Shown: positions 1 to 4,720 of the stretch, in pieces
Position numbering within the stretch: the first letter of the stretch is position 1
How the letters are laid out: every line of letters begins with the position of its first letter
Assembly: GCA_964386925.1 (NCBI GenBank)
Contig: CAYLUU010000130.1
Coordinates: forward strand, 1 to 5,308
Direction of reading: 5' to 3'
Source: CAG-791 sp964386925
GTDB lineage: Bacteria > Bacillota > Clostridia > Lachnospirales > Lachnospiraceae
Length of the DNA stretch: 5,308 nt
Program-made: the position numbers and the translations under genes
The notes under the pieces: model-generated
Told to the model about the DNA's origin: nothing
Seen by the model: the letters and a program-made list of their open reading frames with translations, nothing else
Database searches by the model: none

Positions 1-38
1 TCCTGGAATATGTATTCGGTTTTGAAGGTATGGAATAG
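1..38 (+). CDS. C-terminal tail of an upstream plus-strand gene (partial)
   Basis: Reading from base 3, the frame gives LEYVFGFEGME and then a TAG stop at 36-38. Only eleven residues are visible, so the product cannot be named. The case for a real gene end is positional: the stop lies five bases before a strong plus-strand intrinsic terminator (44-74), the usual spacing for the end of a transcription unit. The other two plus frames either stop at 23-25 or run on through the terminator hairpin and the repeat, which is implausible for coding sequence. Confidence 0.5.
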   Translation, partial: LEYVFGFEGME

Positions 39-43
39 GAAGA

Positions 44-74
44 GCAGGTACTGGTTTCGGTATCTGCTTTTTTT
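44..74 (+). terminator. Rho-independent terminator of the upstream gene
   Basis: GCAGGTACTG (44-53) pairs with CGGTATCTGC (58-67) in a 10-bp stem containing two G-U wobbles, closed by a GTTT loop. Seven T residues follow directly (68-74). This is a textbook intrinsic terminator on the plus strand and fits the stop codon at 36-38. Confidence 0.8.
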
Positions 75-89
75 GTTATATATAATCTA

Positions 90-176
90 TTTAGCACCTG
101 ATGATTCCAATATGAATTGGCCGCATGCGTACAGCTTCATGATTGATATTGACAGGCGGAGGCTAAATAATAGATA
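90..176 (+). repeat. Palindromic intergenic repeat, copy 1
   Basis: An imperfect palindrome that starts TTTAGCACCTG (90-100) and ends GACAGG..GGCTAAATA..AGATA. Its termini are inverted (ATTTAGC at 89-95 against GCTAAAT at 162-168), and inner arms around 104-118 and 136-149 also pair partly. The apex holds the self-complementary CGCATGCG (122-129). Aligned by eye with copy 2 in the same orientation, about three quarters of positions match; the block TTCATGATTGATATTGACAGG differs at only one base. No transposase is nearby, so a non-autonomous element (MITE or REP-like) or a structured regulatory unit are the main possibilities. Confidence 0.75.
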
Positions 177-200
177 CCTCATTTTACATGTAATACAACA

Positions 201-228
201 CTGGCCAAGGAGAGAACTCCCTGGCCAG
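201..228 (-). terminator. Strong hairpin, possible terminator of the minus-strand unit
   Basis: CTGGCCAAGGAG (201-212) and CTCCCTGGCCAG (217-228) form a 12-bp stem with one A-C mismatch around an AGAA loop. It lies about 50 bases past the stop of the aminotransferase-like remnant on the minus strand, so it may be the original terminator of that unit. The T tract is poor on both sides (TGTTGTATTA on minus, TCGTTTAATTT on plus), so termination is inferred from stem strength and position only. Confidence 0.45.
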
Positions 229-279
229 TCGTTTAATTTATATTATAGATGCGCGAGGAGAGGCAGATATCCGATCAAC

Positions 280-411
280 CTACCCTTCGAGCTTTCCCAG
301 GCAGTCATCAAGCGTTGTAGCAACCCAGTCAATGTCGCATTCCTGGAAGGCCATAGGCGGGCGAAGCTTGAGAACATTCCCGTAAGGGCCTGCAACATTG
401 TTGTAGTTGAA
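280..411 (-). pseudogene. Remnant: C-terminal tail of a class III aminotransferase
   Basis: The minus-strand frame directly after the TGA of the C_GCAxxG gene codes for 43 residues and then TAG (280-282). It begins FNYNNVAGPYGNVLKLRPPM and ends DDCLGKLEG. The pattern GPYGNVLKLRPPM, followed by an acidic stretch and a final helix, is the characteristic C-terminus of PLP-dependent class III (fold type I, subgroup II) aminotransferases such as AGXT2-like and GABA aminotransferases. That family normally has 400-450 residues, so about nine tenths of the protein is missing, including the PLP lysine. There is no start codon or ribosome site of its own. It shares the frame of the gene before it, so it could be translated only by readthrough of the TGA. 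The assignment is motif-based; the alternative is a chance open frame, which I consider unlikely. Confidence 0.65.
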
Positions 412-822
412 TCAATCGACTGCAATCCCGCGCTCGCTCAGCATATCAAGACAGGCCTGAACGGCTTCGTACACCATGGTATCACAGTGAGGCTTTTTCT
501 GCTCCGGGCTCTTGACTTCGGCAGAGAGCAGCTCTTTGCACTGTGTTCTCCCTTCATGAAGATCGCTGACGCGGTGAATCAGCTCCACGGCATCACGCGG
601 CTCGCCGACACCATATAAGCCCAGCACCATCAGGCCGCCGGTGATGGCGCCGCAGGTCATTCCGGCACGCATGCCGGCACCAAAGTTCTGGGTGATGGCA
701 TTGGCCTGATCCTTGGTAAGTCCTTTCCGTTCTGCAAAGGGAATGAAGACGCCCTGTGCACAGTTGTAATGCACGTTGGGATCATCTCGTAATTCATGGC
801 TGCGCTGCATAATCTTATCCAT
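412..822 (-). CDS. C_GCAxxG_C_C family probable redox protein
   Basis: A 136-residue cytosolic protein of the C_GCAxxG_C_C family, thought to be a cysteine-based redox protein; its substrate is not established. Spaced conserved cysteines are visible: C21 in YNCAQGVF, C57 in the glycine-rich AGMTCGAITGGLMVLG, C95 in the TQCKELL block and C113 in PHCDTM. Length is normal for the family. I chose the ATG at 820-822 (MDKIMQRSHE) because AAAGGAGG (complement of 831-838) sits eight bases upstream; an in-frame ATG at 855 has no such site and lies inside the repeat. The final residues SERGIAVD do not look like the usual family end and may belong to the adjoining aminotransferase tail, which continues in frame after the TGA. 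The gene is divergent from the TauE permease. Repeat copy 2 fills its upstream region, beginning just before the ribosome site. Confidence 0.85.
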   Translation of the reverse strand: MDKIMQRSHELRDDPNVHYNCAQGVFIPFAERKGLTKDQANAITQNFGAGMRAGMTCGAITGGLMVLGLYGVGEPRDAVELIHRVSDLHEGRTQCKELLSAEVKSPEQKKPHCDTMVYEAVQACLDMLSERGIAVD

Positions 823-841
823 TCTGCTGTCCTCCTTTTGG

Positions 842-929
842 TATCTGTTTAGCACCTGGCGATTTCAACGTGAATCGGGCGCCCCGCGGACGGATTCATG
901 ATTGAAATTGACAGGTGGCTAAATAGATA
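842..929 (-). repeat. Palindromic intergenic repeat, copy 2 (best-preserved hairpin)
   Basis: TATCTGTTTAGC (842-853) mirrors GCTAAATAGATA (918-929) at 11 of 12 positions. ACCTG (854-858) pairs with CAGGT (912-916). ATTTCAACGTGAATC (862-876) pairs with GATTCATGATTGAAAT (893-908), with one bulge and one G-T wobble. The apex begins with the perfect palindrome GGGCGCCC (877-884). The whole 88 bp can fold into one long hairpin on either strand. It lies immediately upstream of the ribosome site of the C_GCAxxG gene, so if transcribed it would form most of that gene's leader. Confidence 0.8.
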
Positions 930-941
930 TTGTCTGCAACT

Positions 942-980
942 CATACGTCCTGTTATAGCGTTGAACGCTTACGACGTATG
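942..980. promoter_or_regulatory. Nested inverted repeat in the divergent promoter region, likely operator
   Basis: CATACGTC (942-949) and GACGTATG (973-980) are perfect 8-bp inverted arms. Between them is a second perfect palindrome, AGCGTT-G-AACGCT (957-969). The two centres differ by about two bases. The element abuts the TATAAT box at 982-987 and covers its -35 position, where a dimeric repressor or activator would act. It could also serve the minus-strand C_GCAxxG gene. The regulator cannot be named. Confidence 0.6.
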
Positions 981-987
981 GTATAAT
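961..987 (+). promoter_or_regulatory. Sigma-70/SigA-type promoter of the TauE permease gene
   Basis: A perfect TATAAT lies at 982-987. The best -35 is TTGAAC (961-966) with a 15-bp spacer, or GTTGAA (960-965) with 16, both shorter than the ideal 17. Transcription would start near 993-995, giving a leader of about 40 bases before the ATG at 1035. That argues against the upstream in-frame ATG at 993, which would sit at the transcription start. Confidence 0.6.
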
Positions 988-1034
988 TCTACATGTTTTG
1001 CATTGGTTTAGCATCTGCTTCAGGGAACAGGAAT

Positions 1035-1826
1035 ATGTTATATCTTATTTTTTTTATCGTTTGCTTTGGCGCTTCCGTAGTGGGAGCAATCTGCGGGATC
1101 AGCGGAGGAGTCATTATTAAGCCGGTCTTGGATTCCTTTGGTATTCTGGACGTATCGGCGATCAGCTTCCTGTCGGGCTGCACGGTTCTCGCGATGACGA
1201 CTTATTCGGTTGTTCACAACAAGCTGGACGGAGAGTCGAAGCTGAAACGCAAGACATCCCTGCCGCTCGCGCTCGGCGCTGCAGCCGGCGGCGTTACCGG
1301 CAAGTGGCTGTTCCTGTATATCAAATCGCAGTTCGCAGATGTGAACCGGGTCGGTGCGGTACAGGCAATCTGCCTTCTGGTTGTGACCTCCGGGATTCTG
1401 GTGTACACAATCTTCAAGGATAAGGTGAAAACCTATCATGTTGAGAATACCGCAGTCTGCGTCCTGATCGGTGTGTTCCTGGGCGTGCTGTCGTCCTTTT
1501 TGGGAATCGGCGGAGGCGTGATTAATCTGGCAGTTTTGTTCTATTTTTTCTCTATGCCGACGAAGGTTGCGGCGGAGAATTCCCTGTATATTATCTTCTT
1601 CTCACAGCTCGCGAGTCTTCTGTCGACGCTTCTGTCCGGGACGGTGCCGGCGTACCAGAGCGGCGTATTGATCCTGATGGTGATCGGCGGCATTACCGGC
1701 GGCGTCTGCGGCCGTGCGATCAATAAGAAGATCGAGACGAAATCCGTGGATCAGCTCTTCATCGTTCTGATGATCGTGATGATCCTGATCAACGCGAGCA
1801 ATGTGTACCGATTCATGCAGGCATAA
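1035..1826 (+). CDS. TauE/SafE family membrane permease (probable anion exporter)
   Basis: A 263-residue integral membrane protein of the TauE/SafE (formerly DUF81) family, whose studied members move sulfite, sulfonates or other small organic anions. The substrate here is unknown. About eight hydrophobic segments are visible (roughly 3-20, 41-60, 77-95, 107-127, 139-170, 180-203, 208-227, 240-257). The family's two-fold internal repeat shows as two glycine-rich motifs: GAICGISGGVIIKP (17-30) and SFLGIGGGVINLAVL (154-168). Length is typical. I place the start at 1035 (MLYLIFF) because it follows an AGGGAACAGGA purine stretch and the first membrane helix begins at once; the in-frame ATG at 993 has no ribosome site. 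The gene has its own promoter and converges on the PanE-like gene, with 64 bp between the stops, so a functional link to it is not implied. Confidence 0.88.
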   Translation: MLYLIFFIVCFGASVVGAICGISGGVIIKPVLDSFGILDVSAISFLSGCTVLAMTTYSVVHNKLDGESKLKRKTSLPLALGAAAGGVTGKWLFLYIKSQFADVNRVGAVQAICLLVVTSGILVYTIFKDKVKTYHVENTAVCVLIGVFLGVLSSFLGIGGGVINLAVLFYFFSMPTKVAAENSLYIIFFSQLASLLSTLLSGTVPAYQSGVLILMVIGGITGGVCGRAINKKIETKSVDQLFIVLMIVMILINASNVYRFMQA

Positions 1827-1841
1827 AGATGAGAGTCATCT
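1827..1841. terminator. Weak hairpin between convergent genes
   Basis: AGATGA-GAG-TCATCT makes a 6-bp stem with a 3-base loop right after the TauE stop, followed by the pyrimidine-rich but interrupted TGCCCTTTCTTTCC. This is the only candidate terminator in the 64-bp gap. It is weak, and I saw no good minus-strand terminator for the PanE-like gene. Confidence 0.3.
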
Positions 1842-1890
1842 GCCCTTTCTTTCCGTGGTCGGTAAATGATGGTGGGCAAGATTCCGTCTA

Positions 1891-2823
1891 TCAGAGTCCG
1901 CGGCTCTTCATCTCTGCAGCAACCATTGCGTAACCCGGCACGGGAACCTTCCATTTCTCACCCAGACGAAGCACTTCATAGACTAACCCGTCAATCTCTG
2001 AGGCCTGTCCGGCCATAACATTGCGCTGCATGGATGTGGTGGTGTCCGGTAAAAGGTGCGAGAGAATCTCCAGATTCACGGGGACATAATCCTTCTCAAA
2101 GGAGCATCCCATGGCATCAGCCAGCGCCATGATCTCACGGATCATCTGAATGAAGAGATCGCGTTCCGGACCATCCTGCTGGAAGTTCCCGGCGGTTGCA
2201 TTGTAGTACAGGCCGGCGGCACCGATGGGAGAGACGTAGGAGAATTTCTCGAGCGCATCCCGCTGGATGTTGGCCGAGAGCTCCCCGGAGATGCCGCAGT
2301 CGCAGAGATCCTCTGCAATGGCCTGGTAGCGCGGATTATCGATTGCATGGTCGCGGGGACCGAAGACGATTCGATGAATCGGTCCGTGCTGCACCAGTCG
2401 GCCGGGAGCCTCCTTCGCCGCCGAAACATAAATGCACCCATCCAGTACATCCGCCTCCGGCAGCTCCTCCTGCAGCCGTGCCCCGGTGCCGTAGATGTTG
2501 AGAACCGGGATGACTGTAGCTGCTTTGTGCGCTGCCTTCTGCAGGAACGGAAGGATCGAATCCAGAGAATAGCCCATAACACAAACGAAAATAACGTCCG
2601 CCTGCCGATCGGCAGGCAATGCCAGATATTCCTCTTCCGTGGAAGCAGTGAGGAATATCTGCTCCGTAGAGTTGTCCCAGAGATGGCGGATCGTCAGGCC
2701 GTTTTGCCGGATCGCCTTTAGGCTATCTCCTCTTGCGATAACACGTACGTTCTTATCTCCCTTTGCAAGCTTTGCGGCGGTGATTCCCCCGGTGCCGCCG
2801 ACACCAATGACCAGATAATTCAT
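1891..2823 (-). CDS. Ketopantoate reductase (ApbA/PanE) family NADPH oxidoreductase
   Basis: A 310-residue soluble protein of the ketopantoate reductase fold. True PanE reduces 2-dehydropantoate to pantoate with NADPH in pantothenate synthesis, but many paralogues act on other 2-oxo acids. The N-terminus is a Rossmann strand-turn with GVGGTGG (7-13); R31 after the second strand fits NADPH selection. N109 in PVLNIYGTG matches the conserved asparagine after the cofactor domain. In the C-terminal helical domain, K193 (ALEKFSYVSP) aligns with the catalytic lysine, and SM..NVMAGQASEIDGL (264-280) with E276 is the family signature. The start at 2821-2823 is preceded by AGGAGGG four bases away; an in-frame ATG at 2871 lies within the palindrome and has no such site. 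There are no pan genes beside it, and GVGGTGG departs from the usual GAGAMG, so I do not assign panE. Confidence 0.85.
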   Translation of the reverse strand: MNYLVIGVGGTGGITAAKLAKGDKNVRVIARGDSLKAIRQNGLTIRHLWDNSTEQIFLTASTEEEYLALPADRQADVIFVCVMGYSLDSILPFLQKAAHKAATVIPVLNIYGTGARLQEELPEADVLDGCIYVSAAKEAPGRLVQHGPIHRIVFGPRDHAIDNPRYQAIAEDLCDCGISGELSANIQRDALEKFSYVSPIGAAGLYYNATAGNFQQDGPERDLFIQMIREIMALADAMGCSFEKDYVPVNLEILSHLLPDTTTSMQRNVMAGQASEIDGLVYEVLRLGEKWKVPVPGYAMVAAEMKSRGL

Positions 2824-2835
2824 ATTCCCTCCTAT

Positions 2836-2882
2836 TAGTACAGCGATTTTTAAATAATAGTTATTTTGCAAACGCTGTACTA
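2836..2882. promoter_or_regulatory. 47-bp concentric palindrome upstream of the PanE-like gene
   Basis: TAGTACAGCG (2836-2845) and CGCTGTACTA (2873-2882) are perfect 10-bp inverted arms. Inside them, AAATAA (2852-2857) and TTATTT (2861-2866) form a second inverted pair. Both pairs share the same centre, base 2859. The AT-rich core contains TATTAT on the minus strand, a possible -10 for the PanE-like gene, so a protein binding both arms could control that promoter. The inner flank TGCAAACGCT (2867-2876) recurs before glpK. A structural or mobile palindrome is the alternative. Confidence 0.55.
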
Positions 2883-3047
2883 GATACGTTGTAGTTCTGC
2901 AGCATTATCCGAATTCTGGAGATGCATCGGTATGGAACACTGGCAAAAAGATCCGGAATTTATGTATCAAAAGATCCTATCAATGCAAATATTCCGAGCA
3001 TCTATCCATGAAGTTTACCGCTTGCGGCAGGAAAATCAACAAGAAGG
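2883..3047. other. Intergenic stretch with no supported gene
   Basis: No ribosome site, family motif or stable hairpin was found here. A 74-codon open frame from 2932 runs through repeat copy 3 and has no Shine-Dalgarno sequence. Another frame from about 2923 gives a short peptide ending NIPSIYP with a stop near 3011, which could be decayed coding DNA, but I recognise no family in it. Bases 3014-3047 may be the eroded left arm of repeat copy 3. Confidence 0.4.
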
Positions 3048-3093
3048 CAGGGACGTCCGATTCACGTTGAAATCGTCAGGTGTTGAACAGATA
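3048..3093 (+). repeat. Palindromic intergenic repeat, copy 3 (half, opposite orientation)
   Basis: Bases 3057-3093 match the reverse complement of copy 2 (842-878) at 34 of 37 positions, including GATTCACGTTGAAATCG, CAGGTG and ACAGATA. Similarity continues into the apex, where GGACGTCC (3051-3058) replaces GGGCGCCC of copy 2; both are perfect palindromes, a paired change. The other arm, which should lie at about 3010-3047, is hard to recognise, so the copy is eroded or truncated. It reads toward glpK just as copy 2 reads toward the C_GCAxxG gene. Confidence 0.75.
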
Positions 3094-3111
3094 AAAATAA
3101 ATATCTGTAAA
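3083..3111 (+). promoter_or_regulatory. glpK: Candidate promoter of the glycerol operon
   Basis: TTGAAC (3083-3088) and TGTAAA (3106-3111) are separated by exactly 17 bp; each matches the consensus at four of six positions. The -35 lies in repeat copy 3, and an ACAGATA/TATCTGT inverted repeat (3087-3093 and 3102-3108) spans the spacer. Transcription would start near 3118, where a possible leader stem begins. This is a weak call; no better promoter is obvious upstream of glpK. Confidence 0.3.
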
Positions 3112-3117
3112 GTAAGA

Positions 3118-3176
3118 ACTCTCTACTGGCGCGGCGGTGCAGAAACGATAGAATAGTAGGAGAGTCCGAAAGGACT
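3118..3176 (+). other. Possible structured leader RNA upstream of glpK
   Basis: ACTCTCTACT (3118-3127) can pair with AGTAGGAGAGT (3155-3165), with one bulged G. AGTCC-GAAA-GGACT (3163-3176) forms a second hairpin with a GNRA loop. The two helices compete for 3163-3165, so they are partly exclusive. The pieces do not match any riboswitch class I could recall: GGAGAGTCC recalls the opening of a glycine aptamer, but its GCCGAAGG core is absent. Confidence 0.3.
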
Positions 3177-3198
3177 GCTAATTCAAAAAATTGGGGAA

Positions 3199-3212
3199 TG
3201 CAAACGCTATGG
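3199..3212 (+). promoter_or_regulatory. Possible cre/LacI-family half-site before glpK
   Basis: TGCAAACGCT (3199-3208) overlaps the stretch just before the glpK ribosome site. The identical 10-mer occurs at 2867-2876 in the PanE-like promoter palindrome. It resembles the left half of CcpA cre boxes and other LacI-family operators, but the right half is not conserved, with several mismatches to the cre consensus. Catabolite control of glycerol genes by CcpA is well known in Bacillota; its action here is inference. Confidence 0.25.
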
Positions 3213-3220
3213 AGGGAACC

Positions 3221-4720
3221 ATGAACCAATACATCATGGCATTAGATGCCGGGACCACCAGCAACCGCTGTATTCTGTTTGACCAGAAGGGTCAAATCGT
3301 CAGTATGGCGCAGCGGGAGTTCCCGCAGTACTATTCGCAGCCAGGCTGGGTGGAGGAGGATGCGAACGAAATCTGGTCCACCATTCTGGCCGTTGCGGTA
3401 GAGGCAATGTACAAGGTGGGCATTACCGGAGGTCAGATCGCCGCGATCGGAATCACGAATCAGAGAGAGACTACAATCGTGTGGGACCGGTTGACCGGGG
3501 AGCCGATCTACCATGCGATCGTCTGGCAGTGCCGACGCACTTCGGGATTCTGCGATGAGCTGAAGGAGAAAGGGCTGACAGAGACGATCCGGAGCAAGAC
3601 AGGACTGGTGATCGACGCGTATTTTTCCGCAACGAAGGTGAAATGGATTCTGGATAATGTGGAAGGCGCACGAGAAAAGGCGGAGCGCGGGGAGCTTGCC
3701 TTCGGAACGGTGGAGACCTGGCTCATCTGGAAGCTGACCGGCGGCAAACACCACAACACCGATTATTCCAACGCCAGCCGGACGATGATGTTCAACATTA
3801 ACACGCTGGAGTGGGATCAGGAGATTCTGAATTTGCTGGGTATCCCGCAGAGCATGCTGCCGAAGGTGAAGGACTCGAGCGGGTATTTTGGCCACACGGA
3901 TCCGACACTGTTCCAGGCGGAGATTCCGATTACGGGCGCAGCCGGTGACCAGCACTGCGCACTGTTCGGGCAGACCTGCTTCCATCGCGGAGAGGTGAAA
4001 AATACCTACGGTACCGGCGGCTTCATGCTGCTGAATACCGGCGACCAGCCAGTGTTCTCGGAGAATGGGCTGGTGACCACGATCGCGTGGGGCATTGATG
4101 GCAGGATCACATATGCACTGGAGGGTTCGATCTTCGTGGCGGGCGCTGCGATTCAGTGGCTGCGCGATGAGATGCGGCTCATTGATTCGGCCGCGGACTC
4201 GGAATTTTTCGCCTCGAAGGTGAAGGATACCAACGGTTGCTATGTGATCCCGGCCTTCACCGGGTTGGGTGCTCCCTACTGGGATCAGTATGCGAGAGGG
4301 ACCATTGTCGGAATTACGCGAGGGGTGAATAAGAACCATATCATCCGTGCAACCTTGGAATCCATTGCCTATCTCGTCAACGATGTGCTGAACGTGATGC
4401 GTAAGGATTCCGGTATCGGCATTCAGACGCTGAAGGTGGACGGCGGTGCCAGTGTCAACAATCTCCTGATGCAGATGCAGGCAGATATTGCGAACATTCC
4501 GGTCGAGCGCCCGTCCTGTGTCGAGACAACGGCACTGGGAGCGGCCTATCTGGCAGGGCTATCGGTCGGCTATTGGTCCGGCATGGATGAGGTCATCGAG
4601 AACAATGCCATTGAGAAGGTGTTCACGCCGCAGATTACGGATGAGGAGCTGGCACGGAAGCTGAAGGGCTGGCGGAAGGCTGTGAAGTATTCATTTGACT
4701 ACGCGAGGGAAGAATCATGA
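3221..4720 (+). CDS. glpK: Glycerol kinase
   Basis: A 499-residue cytosolic FGGY-family kinase that converts glycerol and ATP to glycerol-3-phosphate, the entry step of glycerol catabolism. The N-terminal ALDAGTTSNRCILFD (7-21) is the phosphate-binding loop. Glycerol-contact residues are present as R82-E83 (NQRET), Y134 and D243-Q244 (AGDQ); D243 is the catalytic base. Also visible are YFSATKVKWILDN (134-146, FGGY signature 1), NTYGTGGFML (261-270), GTIVGITRGVNKNHIIRATL (360-379, signature 2) and VDGGAS (407-412, adenine side). Length is normal. The start at 3221 has GGAGGG four bases upstream; a TTG at 3191 and an ATG at 3209 are in frame but poorly placed. Oddities: the loop SSGYFGHTDPTLFQAEIPI (219-237) seems to lack the HPr-phosphorylated histidine of other Bacillota enzymes, and GTGCF reads GTGGF. 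The gene overlaps the next one by 4 bp. Confidence 0.96.
   Translation: MNQYIMALDAGTTSNRCILFDQKGQIVSMAQREFPQYYSQPGWVEEDANEIWSTILAVAVEAMYKVGITGGQIAAIGITNQRETTIVWDRLTGEPIYHAIVWQCRRTSGFCDELKEKGLTETIRSKTGLVIDAYFSATKVKWILDNVEGAREKAERGELAFGTVETWLIWKLTGGKHHNTDYSNASRTMMFNINTLEWDQEILNLLGIPQSMLPKVKDSSGYFGHTDPTLFQAEIPITGAAGDQHCALFGQTCFHRGEVKNTYGTGGFMLLNTGDQPVFSENGLVTTIAWGIDGRITYALEGSIFVAGAAIQWLRDEMRLIDSAADSEFFASKVKDTNGCYVIPAFTGLGAPYWDQYARGTIVGITRGVNKNHIIRATLESIAYLVNDVLNVMRKDSGIGIQTLKVDGGASVNNLLMQMQADIANIPVERPSCVETTALGAAYLAGLSVGYWSGMDEVIENNAIEKVFTPQITDEELARKLKGWRKAVKYSFDYAREES

Noticed and set aside
409..414. TGA read as selenocysteine or by programmed readthrough into the aminotransferase tail
   Set aside because: No bSECIS-like hairpin was evident just after the TGA, and other genes here end normally with TGA. 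A recombination scar is the simpler explanation.
243..425. 60-codon minus-strand open frame
   Set aside because: It overlaps the aminotransferase-like tail in a different frame; the other frame carries the recognisable motif, so this one is a shadow.
10..618. 202-codon plus-strand open frame
   Set aside because: It runs through the terminator, repeat copy 1 and the antisense of the redox gene; the composition is arginine/leucine-rich and there is no ribosome site. It is a shadow frame.
2056..2721. 221-codon plus-strand frame antisense to the PanE-like gene
   Set aside because: The opposite strand has clear family motifs and a ribosome site; this frame has neither.
2932..3156. 74-codon plus-strand frame before glpK
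   Set aside because: No Shine-Dalgarno sequence, no family resemblance, and its second half is the repeat copy 3 sequence and the candidate leader.
3155..3208. Glycine-riboswitch-like start GGAGAGTCC..GGACT before glpK
   Set aside because: The conserved GCCGAAGG.GCAA core does not follow; only the first helix resembles it.
3242..4339. 365-codon minus-strand frame antisense to glpK
   Set aside because: A long shadow caused by glpK codon use; the histidine/arginine-rich product has no domain and no start signal.
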